From Agromyces sp. CF514 (lineage in GTDB: Bacteria; Actinomycetota; Actinomycetes; Actinomycetales; Microbacteriaceae): a stretch of 64,000 nucleotides of DNA. The notes below the pieces were generated by a model. That model was not told the origin of the DNA. It saw only the letters and a program-made list of their open reading frames with translations, and did not search any database. The DNA is taken from positions 434,001-498,000 of the forward strand of contig NZ_FOZD01000002.1 of the NCBI RefSeq assembly GCF_900113185.1, read 5' to 3'. Shown here piece by piece: positions 35,322-46,751 of the stretch. A program made the position numbers and the translations under genes. Each line of letters begins with the position of its first letter. Within the stretch, counting starts at the first letter, position 1.

Positions 35322-36757
35322 GCGATCGGGGCGTGCTGCCGCCCGCGCGCTTGCAGCCGAAGTCCGAGGACTTCGAGGCGCGCAGGGAGTCCGGTCGCGC
35401 CGCCCGCGCCCACACGCCGCGCCGGAGCCACGCGACCTGGGCTCCGACGTCGACGCGGCCCGACCCGGTCGCGTTGCTCGAAGGACAGGCCGAGTCGCGC
35501 GACCCCCTGCTGATCCCGCTGCGGCACGCGCGCATGAGCGTCTCGCCGTTCACGTTCTACCGCGGTGCGGCCGTGATCATGGCGGCCGACCTCCATGCCG
35601 CGACCGACAGCGGCATCGTCGTGCAGCTCTGCGGCGACGCCCACCTGTCGAACTTCGGCGTGTTCGGGTCGGCGGAGCGTCGGCTCGTGTTCGACATCAA
35701 CGACTTCGACGAGACCCTGCCCGGCCCCTTCGAATGGGACGTCAAGCGACTCGTCGCGAGCATCGAGATCGCGGCCAGGCACCGCGGCTTCGATGACGAC
35801 GAACGCCGCGAGGCCCGCCTCGCGGCGGTGCGCGGGTATCGGGAGCAGATCCTGCGATCCGCCGACGCCTCGGTGCTCGACGCCTGGTACGACACCGTCC
35901 CGGTCGAGCACGTGCAGGAGCTCGTTCGGCGTGCGGTCGACGAGGACCGCCTCGGCAAGAAGCAGATGAAGCGGTTCGAGTCGGTGGTCGCCAAGGCGCT
36001 CACGCAGGACCGCATGAAGGTCTTCTCGAAGCTCGTCACGAACGAGGGCGGTCGCATGCGGATCGCCGCGGACCCGCCGCTCGTGGTGCCGGTCGAGGAC
36101 ATCGCGACCGTCGACCACGAGCAGACCGAGGCGAAGATGCAGGCGGCCCTGCACGCATACCAGGGCACCCTGACGACCGAGCGGCATCCGATCGCGGAGT
36201 ACAGCTACGTGCACATGGCGCGCACGGTACCGGGGGTCGGCAGCGTCGGCACCCGCACCTGGGTGGTGCTGCTGCGGGGGCGCGACGACGCGGACCCGAT
36301 CTTCCTGCAGGCCAAGGAGGCGCAGCCCTCGGTGCTCGAGCGCTTCCTCGGGCCGAGCGAGTACGAGGAGCACGGCGAGCGCGTCGTGCGCGGCCAGCGG
36401 GTGATGCAGGCGACGAGCGACATCTTCCTCGGATGGCAGCGCGGGTACCCCGACGACACCGGGGTGCAGCGAGACTTCTACATCCGCCAGCTCAAGGACT
36501 GGAAGGGCTCGCTCGACCCCGAGGTCATGGTTCCGCGCGGGGCCGTGCTCTACGCGAGGGTGTGCGGCGAGACCCTCGCACGAGCGCACGGACGAAGCGG
36601 TGACCGAGTTCAGCTCGCCGCCTACCTCGGCACGTCGGACGTGTTCGACGAGTCGATCTCGGACTTCGCCGAGGCGTACGCCGACCAGAACGACCTCGAC
36701 TACCGCGCCTTCACGGACGCGATCGCCGAAGGTCGGATCGAGGCCGCGCAGGCCTGA
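35318..36757 (+). CDS. DUF2252 family protein
   Basis: A 479-residue cytoplasmic protein of the DUF2252 family, whose core resembles kinase-like phosphotransferases. Family blocks are RMSVSPFTFYRGAA, the HGD-like LCGDAHLSNFGVFGS, VFDINDFDETLPGPFEWDVKRLV, and a C-terminal YARVCGETLARAHGRSGD. The substrate is unknown. It starts at the GTG overlapping the stop of the DUF998-like gene, implying a joint role. Confidence 0.85.
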   Translation: MSDRGVLPPARLQPKSEDFEARRESGRAARAHTPRRSHATWAPTSTRPDPVALLEGQAESRDPLLIPLRHARMSVSPFTFYRGAAVIMAADLHAATDSGIVVQLCGDAHLSNFGVFGSAERRLVFDINDFDETLPGPFEWDVKRLVASIEIAARHRGFDDDERREARLAAVRGYREQILRSADASVLDAWYDTVPVEHVQELVRRAVDEDRLGKKQMKRFESVVAKALTQDRMKVFSKLVTNEGGRMRIAADPPLVVPVEDIATVDHEQTEAKMQAALHAYQGTLTTERHPIAEYSYVHMARTVPGVGSVGTRTWVVLLRGRDDADPIFLQAKEAQPSVLERFLGPSEYEEHGERVVRGQRVMQATSDIFLGWQRGYPDDTGVQRDFYIRQLKDWKGSLDPEVMVPRGAVLYARVCGETLARAHGRSGDRVQLAAYLGTSDVFDESISDFAEAYADQNDLDYRAFTDAIAEGRIEAAQA

Positions 36758-36796
36758 ACCCGGGCGGCGCCGCGCTGGTGGAGGAGCCGCGCGAGC

Positions 36797-37162
36797 CTAC
36801 TTCGGGTCGATGCGCAGCGTGGTGGCCCGCACCTCGGGCTTCATGAGCGACTGGGTCGCCGAACCGCGCCCGTACATCGCGAAGTAGGCGTCGTCGAGGT
36901 CGTCGTCGTGCGTGTCGTCGCGCGTGTACGTGACCTCGCGGGTCTGCCCGCCCCAGCTCACGGTGCCCTCGGAGTTGCGCGTGACGCCGCGGTACCAGCC
37001 GCCTTCCGGCCCCCGCACGGATCGTGCGTACAGGGCGCCGTCGACGACGGCGTGCCAGATGATCACGGGCGTGCGCAGGGTTCCGTCGTCGCGTCGGCCC
37101 GCGACGCGGATCTCCCCGGCGCGGTCGAGGGAGGCGAGTTCTTCGGCGGTCCACGTGCTCAT
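36797..37162 (-). CDS. DUF2255 family protein
   Basis: A 121-residue cytoplasmic protein with a compact beta-rich fold. The opening WTAEELASLDRAGEIRVAGRR, the RTPVIIWHAVVDGALYARSVRG strand pair and the C-terminal RATTLRIDPK match DUF2255. It resembles small flavin- or nitroreductase-type split-barrel proteins, but no cofactor motif is certain. A GAAGGGA ribosome site precedes the ATG. It is divergent from the alcohol dehydrogenase operon; the shared upstream region carries the MmyB-type motif at 37225-37246. Confidence 0.8.
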   Translation of the reverse strand: MSTWTAEELASLDRAGEIRVAGRRDDGTLRTPVIIWHAVVDGALYARSVRGPEGGWYRGVTRNSEGTVSWGGQTREVTYTRDDTHDDDLDDAYFAMYGRGSATQSLMKPEVRATTLRIDPK

Positions 37163-37224
37163 GAGGGTCCCTTCGTGACATCCGTTCTCCTCCATCTTCG
37201 TCGCGGGCCGCCCAGCGAGGCAGG

Positions 37225-37246
37225 GTCTGGGAGTACCGGTCTCGGC
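37225..37246 (+). promoter_or_regulatory. TACCGGTCTCGG motif, copy 1
   Basis: A 22-bp stretch ending TACCGGTCTCGG, about 35-55 bp upstream of the alcohol dehydrogenase start. It matches 17 of 22 bases at 42470-42491, upstream of the XRE/MmyB-type regulator. It includes the palindrome ACCGGT. Confidence 0.5.
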
Positions 37247-37279
37247 AGTGACTCCCGTGCGCTCGCACGTGGGCGTTCG

Positions 37280-38334
37280 ATGGAGACCATGAAGGCAACA
37301 CTCATGTACGGCGCCGGCGATGTTCGCGTCGAGACCGTTCCCGACCCCGTCCTCCGCCACGACACCGACGCGATCGTGCGCGCCGTCCGCGCCTGCGTGT
37401 GCGGCAGCGACCTGCACCCCTTCCACTCCATGCCCCACGGCGAGCACGGCACGGCCATGGGCCACGAGCTCATCGCCGTCGTCGAGCGGGTGGGCACGGC
37501 CGTCACGACCGTGAGGCCCGGCGACTTCGTGATCGCGCCGTTCGCGTTCCAGGACAACACGTGCGTGTTCTGCCGGGAGGGATTCCAGACCTCGTGCGTG
37601 CACGGCGGATGGTACGGCGGCGCGAACGGCGGACTGCAGGCCGAGCTCGCGCGCATCCCGCAGGCTGACGGCAGCCTCGTCGTCGTGCCCGGCGTCGACC
37701 CCGCGACCGCCGACGAGTCGCTGCTCGCCTCGCTGCTCGCGCTGTCGGACGTCTACCTCACCGGCTACCACGCGGCCCACATGGGCCGGGTGGAACCCGG
37801 CAAGACGGTCACCGTGATCGGCGACGGCGCGGTCGGCCTCTCGGCCGTGCTCGCCTCGAAGCTGCTGGGCGCCGAGCGCATCATCCTCATGGGCCACCAC
37901 ACCGCGCGCACCGACCTCGGGGTCGAATGGGGCGCGACCGATGTCGTCGCCGAGCGCGGCGCCGAGGGCGTCGCGAAGGTCATGGAGCTCACCGGCGGCG
38001 AGGGCAGCCACGTCGTGCTCGAGGCGGTCGGTCACATGCCCGCCTACGAGCAGGCGTACGGCATCGTGCGCCCCGGTGGCGTCATCTCGCGGGTCGGCGT
38101 GCCCCAGTACGAGGAGGCGCCGATCGGGTTCGGCTCGCTGTTCGGCAGGAACGCGACGCTGACCGGCGGACCGGCGCCCGTGCGCGCCTACCTCGAGGCG
38201 GCGATCCACCAGGTGCTCGACGGTGTGATCGAGCCCGGCCGCGTGTTCGACCGCACGGTCTCGATCGACGAGGTGCCGTCGGCGTATGCCGCCATGGACG
38301 CGCGCGAGGCCCTGAAGGTCATGGTCGCGTTCTG

Positions 38335-38335
<1 letters not shown>
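37280..38335 (+). CDS. Zinc-dependent alcohol dehydrogenase
   Basis: A medium-chain dehydrogenase of about 351 residues. Catalytic zinc ligands are in VCGSDLHPFH and GHELIAVVERVG. The structural zinc lobe reads CVFCREGFQTSCVHGG, with one of the usual four Cys apparently replaced, as in a known subgroup. The Rossmann motif is TVIGDGAVGLSAV. ATG 37280 is used; the in-frame ATG 37289 is possible. The TGA overlaps the next ATG by one base. With the aldo/keto reductase and cupin it forms a redox or detoxification operon. Confidence 0.88.
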
Positions 38336-40903
<2,568 letters not shown>

Positions 40904-40949
40904 CCTGCGGCCACCGACATCCGCTGACACCGAACGAAGGAGAACGACG

Positions 40950-41354
40950 ATGAGCACGCGACTGCAGCTCAAGGCACCGACCGTGAAAGGCCCCGAGGCC
41001 TGGTTCACGGGTGACGTGTACTTCAACGCCTACTACGCGGGCGAGGAGCCGTCGCGCACGCGACTGAACCTCGTGCGCTTCACGCCCGGCGCGCACACCG
41101 CCTGGCACCGGCATGCCGTCGGGCAGACCCTGCACGTGACCGAGGGGCTCGGTTACGTGCAGAGCCGCGGCGAGGAGCTCATCGAGCTGCACCCCGGCGA
41201 CACGGTCTACACGCCCGCCGGCGAGTGGCACTGGCACGGCGCGACCGCCGACCAGTTCATGTGCCACCTCGCGCTCTGGGAGGCGCCCGGCGGCGGCGAG
41301 CCCGAGACGGAGTGGGGCGCGCTGCTGACCTCGGACGAGTACCCGGGCCACTAG
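40950..41354 (+). CDS. Cupin-domain protein
   Basis: A 134-residue single cupin. Metal ligands are in HTAWHRHAVGQTLHVTEGLGYVQ (first motif) and PGDTVYTPAGEWHWHGA (second motif). It resembles small carboxymuconolactone-associated or quercetinase-like cupins next to aldo/keto reductases. An AACGAAGGAG leader precedes the ATG. It is the last gene of the operon. The interval 41355-41536 before the convergent regulator shows no clear terminator. Confidence 0.88.
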   Translation: MSTRLQLKAPTVKGPEAWFTGDVYFNAYYAGEEPSRTRLNLVRFTPGAHTAWHRHAVGQTLHVTEGLGYVQSRGEELIELHPGDTVYTPAGEWHWHGATADQFMCHLALWEAPGGGEPETEWGALLTSDEYPGH

Positions 41355-41536
41355 GTCACGGCCGCCGCCCGCGGCATCCGCTCCGACCCTGACGGGAGGA
41401 GTTCGCGCGCTCGGGAGGATCGTTTCGGCCGAGACGTCCTCCGCTCGTGCGGATCTCCTCCCGCCGGTGGTGCGGGCTGGCGTGCATGACGTGTGAGCGG
41501 GCTGCGCGCCGGACGATGTCGCTGCGGCGCGGGCGG

Positions 41537-42433
41537 TTACTCGACGGGCGTCGCAGGGGCGGCCGGCGCGGAGTCGGCGAGCGCCTCGGCATTCGTCGCG
41601 GCCCACGAGGCGAGCAGCTTCAGCGCGTCGGCCGACGCCGAGTCGGCGGGGGCCGTGTAGACGTTGAGCACGAGCCCGGGTTCGCTCGGCAGGTCCATCG
41701 ACTCGTAGTTCAGGTCGAGGTCGCCGACGACGGGGTGGTGCAGGCGCTTCAGCCCGCTGCGGTGGAACTTCACGTCGCGAGAGGCCCAGCGCTCGCGGAA
41801 CAGCTCGCTCTGCGTCGAGAGCTCGCCGACGAGCTTGATGAGCTCTGGGTCATGGGGGTTGCGCCCGGCCTCCAGTCGCAGCATCGCCGCGGCGTCGTGC
41901 GTGATCTGGTCGTAGTCGCGCCAGAACTCGCGGGCCGCGGGGTTCAGGTATGCGAAGCGCGTGGTGTTGACGGGCCGCCGCGGGTCGTCGAAGACGGGGG
42001 AGTAGAGCGCGCGCGCCAGCCGGTTCGCGGCGAGGATGTCGTGCCGCCCGTTGCGCACCCACGCGGGCGCGTCGCCGATGGCGTCGAGCACCTGCTGCAC
42101 GGCCGGTCGCACCGAGGTCTTCGGCTTCGACACCCGTCTCGGGGCGGGCCCGGCCGCCCGCGCGAGGTCGAACAGGTACTCGCGTTCGGCGTCGTCGAGC
42201 TGCAGCGTGCGGGCGAGCGAGTCGAGCACGCTCTCGGATGCCCCGGCGAGGTCGCCGCGCTCGAGCCGCACGTAGTAGTCGACCGAGACGCCCGCGAGCA
42301 TCGCGACCTCTTCGCGCCGCAGGCCGGGCACGCGCCGGTTGCCGCCGTAGGCCGGGAGCCCGGCCTGGTCGGGCGTGATGCGGGCGCGCCTCGAACTCAG
42401 GAACTCCCGGATGTCGGCGCGCACGTCTCCCAT
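41537..42433 (-). CDS. XRE-family regulator with MmyB-like ligand domain
   Basis: A 298-residue regulator. The N-terminal helix-turn-helix (PGLRREEVAMLAGVSVDYYVRLERGDLAGAS) is followed by the MmyB-type domain (about 105-270, with GRHDILAANRLARALYSPVF and FHRSGLKRLHHPVVGDLDLNYESM). Members of this group commonly lie beside oxidoreductase genes; a fatty-acid-like ligand has been seen in a structure of the family. TACCGT (complement of 42440-42445) then 6 nt marks a leaderless start at 42433. It shares an upstream motif with the adjacent dehydrogenase operon. Confidence 0.9.
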   Translation of the reverse strand: MGDVRADIREFLSSRRARITPDQAGLPAYGGNRRVPGLRREEVAMLAGVSVDYYVRLERGDLAGASESVLDSLARTLQLDDAEREYLFDLARAAGPAPRRVSKPKTSVRPAVQQVLDAIGDAPAWVRNGRHDILAANRLARALYSPVFDDPRRPVNTTRFAYLNPAAREFWRDYDQITHDAAAMLRLEAGRNPHDPELIKLVGELSTQSELFRERWASRDVKFHRSGLKRLHHPVVGDLDLNYESMDLPSEPGLVLNVYTAPADSASADALKLLASWAATNAEALADSAPAAPATPVE

Positions 42434-42469
42434 GCCTCCACGGTACGTCCGGGCACGCCGTCGTGGGAG

Positions 42470-42491
42470 GTCCTGCGGGTACCGGTCTCGG
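42470..42491. promoter_or_regulatory. TACCGGTCTCGG motif, copy 2
   Basis: A second copy of the motif at 37225-37246. It lies 37-58 bp upstream of the regulator's start, so just above its -35 region. The next gene rightward (42632) has its own TAGCGT -10 at 42559-42564. Confidence 0.5.
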
Positions 42492-42631
42492 GCCGGGCTC
42501 TTCACGGTCGACGGATGCCTCGGCAACCGCCGAACCCGGCCCGGTCGGGAACGGCTGCTAGCGTGGTTCGCTGCCACGCGGCATCCGCTCGATCGGATCG
42601 TCGAGATGACCGTGGCCGACGGAGGTGGCAC

Positions 42632-43171
42632 GTGCTCGAACCGGTCGAACTCGACGGGGGAGTCGTGGTGCGTGCGCTCGCCGCGGGCGACGGACCCGCG
42701 CTCGCCGCGGCCTACCGCCGCAACCGCGAGCACCTCGCGCCATGGGAGCCCGAGCGTGCCGAGTCGTTCTTCAAGTCTGCGACGCACGAGCGCGAGGTGG
42801 CCGCGCTGCTGCGCCAGGTCGATGCCGGCACGGCGATCCCGCTCGTGCTCGTCGACGGCGACGAGATCATCGGGCGGGTCAACCTCTCTGACCTCGTGCG
42901 CGGCGCGTTCCAGAACGCGCACCTCGGCTACTGGATCGACGGCGAGCGCACCGGCGAGGGGCTGGCGACGATGGCCGTCGGGGTGGCGCTGCACGCGGCT
43001 CGCGACGCCGGGCTGCACCGGGTACAGGCCGGCACCCTCGTGCACAACGAGGCGTCGCAGGCGGTGCTCGCGCGCAACGGGTTCGAGCGCTTCGGGCTCG
43101 CCCCGCGGTACCTGCGCATCGCGGGCCGGTGGCAGGACCACGTGCTCTTCCAGCGCCTGCTCGAGGACTGA
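42632..43171 (+). CDS. RimJ/RimL-type GNAT acetyltransferase
   Basis: A 179-residue GNAT protein of the ribosomal-protein N-acetyltransferase type. Characteristic blocks are REHLAPWEP, LVDGDEIIGRVNLSDLVRGAFQNAHLGYWID, the acetyl-CoA loop GEGLATMAVGVALHAA and HNEASQAVLARNGFERFG. A GTG start is chosen from GGAGG six bases upstream. It may acetylate an N-terminus or a small amine. Transcription probably starts near 42571. Confidence 0.88.
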   Translation: MLEPVELDGGVVVRALAAGDGPALAAAYRRNREHLAPWEPERAESFFKSATHEREVAALLRQVDAGTAIPLVLVDGDEIIGRVNLSDLVRGAFQNAHLGYWIDGERTGEGLATMAVGVALHAARDAGLHRVQAGTLVHNEASQAVLARNGFERFGLAPRYLRIAGRWQDHVLFQRLLED

Positions 43172-43209
43172 TCGGCGCCGAAGCACTCGACCACGGCGTT
43201 CGCAGCAGC

Positions 43210-43230
43210 GTAATATGTCACCCATTACAT
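43210..43230. promoter_or_regulatory. Candidate GntR operator at the aminopeptidase promoter
   Basis: TAATATGTCAC (43210-43220) followed by CCATTACATA forms an imperfect ATGT...ACAT-type dyad. TAATAT also works as a -10 hexamer, so a bound repressor would block transcription. The 11-mer recurs exactly, inverted, at 55897-55907 in front of the hydroxyproline operon. Confidence 0.65.
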
Positions 43231-43256
43231 AGTGGAGCCGAAGGAGAATCCCCACG

Positions 43257-44729
43257 ATGAACGAACCGGGCACGCTCACGCACGAGCACGCCGACGCCGC
43301 GCCAGCAGCAGCCTCCATGCCGACGCCCGAGGCGCGCGATCCGCGCCTGCCGCGCCTGCGCGAGGTGCCCGCGTTCCTCGAGTACATGGCGACCGGGTGG
43401 GAGGCTCCCGACCGCACGCCACCCGTCGAACCCGGCGTCGCCGCGGCAACCGCCGCCCATCGGGCGCGCCTGAGCGCCGCGCTGCCCGGCCGCACCATCG
43501 TCGTCGAGTCCGGCCGCGCGCCCGTGCGCGCGAACGACACGTACTACGGCTTCCGGCCCGACAGCGACTTCTTCTGGCTGAGCGGATGCGACGCCGAAGA
43601 CGCCGTCGTCGTGCTGACGCCCGCGGGGTCGGGCCACGACGCCACCCTGTTCGTGCCGTCGCCCGCCTACCCTGGCGACCCCGACTTCTTCGCGAACGCC
43701 GCGCACGGCGAGCTCTGGGTCGGATCCGCGCCCGGCGCGTCAGACTGGGCCGCCGCCCTCGACGTCGAGGTGCAGCCGCTCGAGCGGCTGGCCGACCTCG
43801 TGCGGCCGAGCGACGACGTGCTGCGGTTCGGCACGGCGAACTCGGAGCATGCGGCCCTCCGCGGTATCCGCCGCTCACCTGAGCTCGGCCGAGTGCTCGC
43901 CGAGCTCCGCATGATCAAGGACGACTGGGAGGTCGGCGAGCTGCGCCGCGCGGTCGACGCGACGGTCGAGGGGTTCCGCAGCGTCATCCGCGAGATCCCG
44001 AACGCGATCGAGTGGGGCGGCGAGCGCTGGCTGCAGGGCACGTTCGACCGGCACGCCCGCACGTTCGGCAACGGCCCGGGCTACTCGACGATCGTCGGAT
44101 CGGCCGAGCACGCGCCGACCCTGCACTGGGTGCGCTGCGACGGCCCGGTGAAGCGCGACGAGCTGCTGCTGCTCGACATGGGCGTGGAGGCGCGCAGCCT
44201 CTACACGGCCGACGTCACGCGCACGTTCCCGGCCTCCGGAACGTTCAGCACCGCCCAGCGCGAGGTGCACGACCTGGTCGAGCGTTCGCACCGCGCCGGG
44301 CTCGCCGCCGTCGGCCCGGGCCGCCAGTGGAGCGACTTCCACACCGCCTCGATGGAGGTCATCGCGCATGGCCTCGCCGACTGGGGGCTGCTGCCAGTGT
44401 CGGTCGACGAGGCGCTCTCGCCCGAGGGGCAGCACCACCGCCGCTACCTGGTGTGCGGCGTCGGCCACCACCTCGGGCTCGACGTGCACGACTGCGCGCA
44501 CTCGAGCTACGAGGCGTACCAGCAGGCCCCGATGGCACCCGGCATGGTGCTGACCGTCGAGCCCGGCCTCTACTTCCACGCGTTCGACACGACCCTGCCG
44601 CCCGAGCTGCGCGGCATCGGTGTTCGCCTCGAGGACGACATCCTGGTCACGGCCACCGGTTCCGAGGTGCTGTCGGCGGCGCTGCCGATCGACGCGGCCG
44701 GCATTGAGCAGTGGATGCGGACGCAGTGA
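43257..44729 (+). CDS. pepP: Xaa-Pro aminopeptidase (M24B, PepP-like)
   Basis: A 490-residue metallopeptidase that removes an N-terminal residue preceding proline or hydroxyproline. It has an N-terminal AMP_N domain (about 30-200) and a pita-bread catalytic domain. Metal ligands are seen in LLLDMGVEARSLYTADVTRTF (two Asp), GVGHHLGLDVHD (His), LTVEPGLYFH (Glu) and GVRLEDDI (Glu). A GAAGGAG ribosome site precedes the ATG. Its stop overlaps the GTG of the GntR gene. With the shared operator, a role in freeing hydroxyproline or proline from peptides is likely. Confidence 0.92.
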   Translation: MNEPGTLTHEHADAAPAAASMPTPEARDPRLPRLREVPAFLEYMATGWEAPDRTPPVEPGVAAATAAHRARLSAALPGRTIVVESGRAPVRANDTYYGFRPDSDFFWLSGCDAEDAVVVLTPAGSGHDATLFVPSPAYPGDPDFFANAAHGELWVGSAPGASDWAAALDVEVQPLERLADLVRPSDDVLRFGTANSEHAALRGIRRSPELGRVLAELRMIKDDWEVGELRRAVDATVEGFRSVIREIPNAIEWGGERWLQGTFDRHARTFGNGPGYSTIVGSAEHAPTLHWVRCDGPVKRDELLLLDMGVEARSLYTADVTRTFPASGTFSTAQREVHDLVERSHRAGLAAVGPGRQWSDFHTASMEVIAHGLADWGLLPVSVDEALSPEGQHHRRYLVCGVGHHLGLDVHDCAHSSYEAYQQAPMAPGMVLTVEPGLYFHAFDTTLPPELRGIGVRLEDDILVTATGSEVLSAALPIDAAGIEQWMRTQ

Positions 44730-45391
44730 CCGAGATCCGCCCCGTCGAGCAGCAGCTGAGCCTTCGCGCACGCGTCGAGCAGGCGCTGTCGGCGGCGATC
44801 ATCTCAGGCGAGCTCGCGCCCGGCGAACTGCTCACGGTGCCGACGCTCGCCGCACGGTTCGACGTGTCGGCCACGCCCGTGCGCGAGGCGATGCTCGATC
44901 TCGAGAGCCGCGGATTCGTCGAGCCCGTGCGCAACAAGGGCTTCCGCGTCACGACCGTGAGCCCCGAGGTGCTGCGCGAGATCGTCGAGGTGCGCCAACT
45001 GCTCGAGCCACCCGCAATGGAGGAGCTCGCGCGACGGTTCCCGGCCGACGAGCTGCCCGCCCTGACGGCGCTCGCCGAGCGCATCGTCGACGGTGCCCGC
45101 ACCGGCGACCTGCGCACGTACCTCGAGTCCGACCTCGAGTTCCACCTCGCGCTCACCAGGCTGCTCGGCAACCGGCTGCTCGTCGAGACGGTCGCCGACC
45201 TGCGCTCGCGCACCCGGCTGGTCGGGCTCTCGGACATGCTCGAGACGAAGGCGCTCGACGAATCCGCGGCCGAGCACCTCGAGCTGCTGCGGCACCTCGC
45301 CGACGGCGACGCCGCGGCCGCGCGCGACCTCATGCACCGTCACATCCACCACACGCTGGGCTGGTGGGCGGGTAACCCCGAAGGGGAGTAG
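44726..45391 (+). CDS. GntR-family regulator, FadR/FCD subfamily
   Basis: A 221-residue regulator. The winged helix (LRARVEQALSAAIISGELAPGELLTVPTLAARFDVSATPVREAMLDLESRGFV) is followed by an FCD helical ligand domain with metal-binding-type residues in LESDLEFHLALTRLLGN and HRHIHHTLGW. It starts at the GTG overlapping the aminopeptidase stop, favoured over GTG 44711. It is the probable reader of the TAATATGTCAC sites at 43210 and 55897, and so a candidate hydroxyproline-responsive regulator. Confidence 0.9.
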   Translation: MTEIRPVEQQLSLRARVEQALSAAIISGELAPGELLTVPTLAARFDVSATPVREAMLDLESRGFVEPVRNKGFRVTTVSPEVLREIVEVRQLLEPPAMEELARRFPADELPALTALAERIVDGARTGDLRTYLESDLEFHLALTRLLGNRLLVETVADLRSRTRLVGLSDMLETKALDESAAEHLELLRHLADGDAAAARDLMHRHIHHTLGWWAGNPEGE

Positions 45392-45497
45392 GCGCGGTCG
45401 GCGCGTCGCGATGAAGCGGTATGCGGATGCCGCGGCACGGCCATTCGCGTCAGGTCGCCGGTCGTGGCGACACCGCGTGAACCTGTTGCCCCTGCGG

Positions 45498-45529
45498 TCG
45501 TTCGCTCGTTCGCTCGTTCGCTCGTTCGC
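45498..45529 (+). repeat. Four tandem TCGTTCGC units
   Basis: Exact 8-bp units end at the TAG stop (complement 45529-45531) of the leftward lipoprotein gene. The 45392-45497 remainder holds no other feature I can support. Confidence 0.9.
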
Positions 45530-46011
45530 TAGGAGCCGCTGATCGCTCGGGCCAACGCTTCGGGATCTGCGCCCGGAGGAAGGGCGATCACAGCGGTGTC
45601 GCCCTGCATCGGCTCCACCACGGTGACGGCCGACAGCACGTCGTCGCCGACCTTGATCACCAAGCGTGCGGTGCCGGCGGATTCGGCGGCCTCGGCCGTC
45701 AGCGCCTCGAAGACCTGTGCGCCGTCCTCGTCGAACTTCACGTCGACCGCATCGGTGCTGCCATCCGAAACAGCTTCTGCCGTTTCGACGCCGGCTCGTA
45801 CGAAGTCTGCATCGACGATCAGGACGTACTCGCCGTTCACCGAAACGCACTCCGGCGCGGATCCCGAGGTGCAGGTCTGCGCGACGGCCATCTCGAGCCC
45901 GCCTTCGCCGCCCGCTGGGCTGCCCTCTCCCGAACCGTCGCCTGCGGAGCATCCGCTCATCGCCAGAATGAGGAGCCCGACGGCTGACAGCCTGCAGACC
46001 TGGGAACCCAT
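45529..46011 (-). CDS. Lipoprotein with SecDF-P1-head-like domain
   Basis: A 160-residue lipoprotein. The signal peptide ends in the lipobox LAMSGC (Cys at about 21), then a Gly-rich linker. The mature part (YVLIVDADFVRAGVETAEAV...VDVKFDEDGAQVFEALTAEAAES...LVIKVGDDVLSAVTVVEPM) resembles the periplasmic P1 head subdomain of SecD, in which similar wording (FDxxGAxxFxxLT) recurs. It is a free-standing, membrane-tethered version. The ribosome site AAGGAG is clear. Role is unknown. Confidence 0.7.
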   Translation of the reverse strand: MGSQVCRLSAVGLLILAMSGCSAGDGSGEGSPAGGEGGLEMAVAQTCTSGSAPECVSVNGEYVLIVDADFVRAGVETAEAVSDGSTDAVDVKFDEDGAQVFEALTAEAAESAGTARLVIKVGDDVLSAVTVVEPMQGDTAVIALPPGADPEALARAISGS

Positions 46012-46125
46012 CGACGCTCCTTCTCGAGCCCTGTTCCGAGCTCTCTCGCTGAAAGAGCAAGGCTACCGTCGCGGCCGCGTCGGGGCTCGATTGTCGCAGA
46101 GCGGGATCCGTCTGCCGCGGTGTCG

Positions 46126-46659
46126 TCAGCCGTCGAAGACCTCACCGCTCGCGAATGCTGCATCCTCTGGCAGCTGGTCGACGAGAGCGTCGGGGCACTC
46201 CGTGAAGATGGTGCGGGTCGCTGACTTCTGCGCGGGGTCGAGTTCGGACGTGATGCCGTAACAGGTGTACACCTGGCTCGGGCCGTCGTAAGTACGTCCG
46301 TCCTCGGTCGGGACATCGGGGCGCGGTCCCGACGTGATGAACACGGAGAACCGTGCCGTGGAGTCGGTCCATGACATGTCGTACAGCGCGACTCCACCCG
46401 ACCTCAGGTCGGGGATCGTTTCGGCCGTTCCGTCCCAGCGGCTACCGCCGAGGCCGGCAAGGTACTCCTCGGGGTCGTGGCTTGATGGGGCATGGAACGC
46501 CAGCGGATCCTCGAAGTCGGCGACTTGCCGCCAGAGTACGCCGTCTATCCCGCTGTCAGCGCCCCGGTACTCGACGGGGTCACTACACCCGCAGAGCGCC
46601 GCGACGGTTGCGACAGCGCCTATGACCGACATCGTCCGAGCAGCCCTGTGGTTCGTCAC
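46126..46659 (-). CDS. Lipoprotein of unknown function
   Basis: A protein of about 177 residues. A basic n-region and hydrophobic stretch (MSVIGAVATVAALCGC) end in a lipobox Cys. The mature domain is acidic, with four Cys, and includes YDMSWTDSTARFSVFITSG and VYTCYGITSELDPAQ. The GTG at 46659 has a GGAG 9 nt upstream; the ATG at 46632 is an alternative that leaves almost no n-region. I do not recognise the family. It is probably anchored on the outer face of the membrane. Confidence 0.6.
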   Translation of the reverse strand: MTNHRAARTMSVIGAVATVAALCGCSDPVEYRGADSGIDGVLWRQVADFEDPLAFHAPSSHDPEEYLAGLGGSRWDGTAETIPDLRSGGVALYDMSWTDSTARFSVFITSGPRPDVPTEDGRTYDGPSQVYTCYGITSELDPAQKSATRTIFTECPDALVDQLPEDAAFASGEVFDG

Positions 46660-46751
46660 GCGAGCGGACTCCCAACTCCTCGTGGCCGTGCTTTCGGCGG
46701 CCCAGTCCCGATGGCCTCGGAAGCCGATCAGCTTCGGGCACGTGCGTGCCG

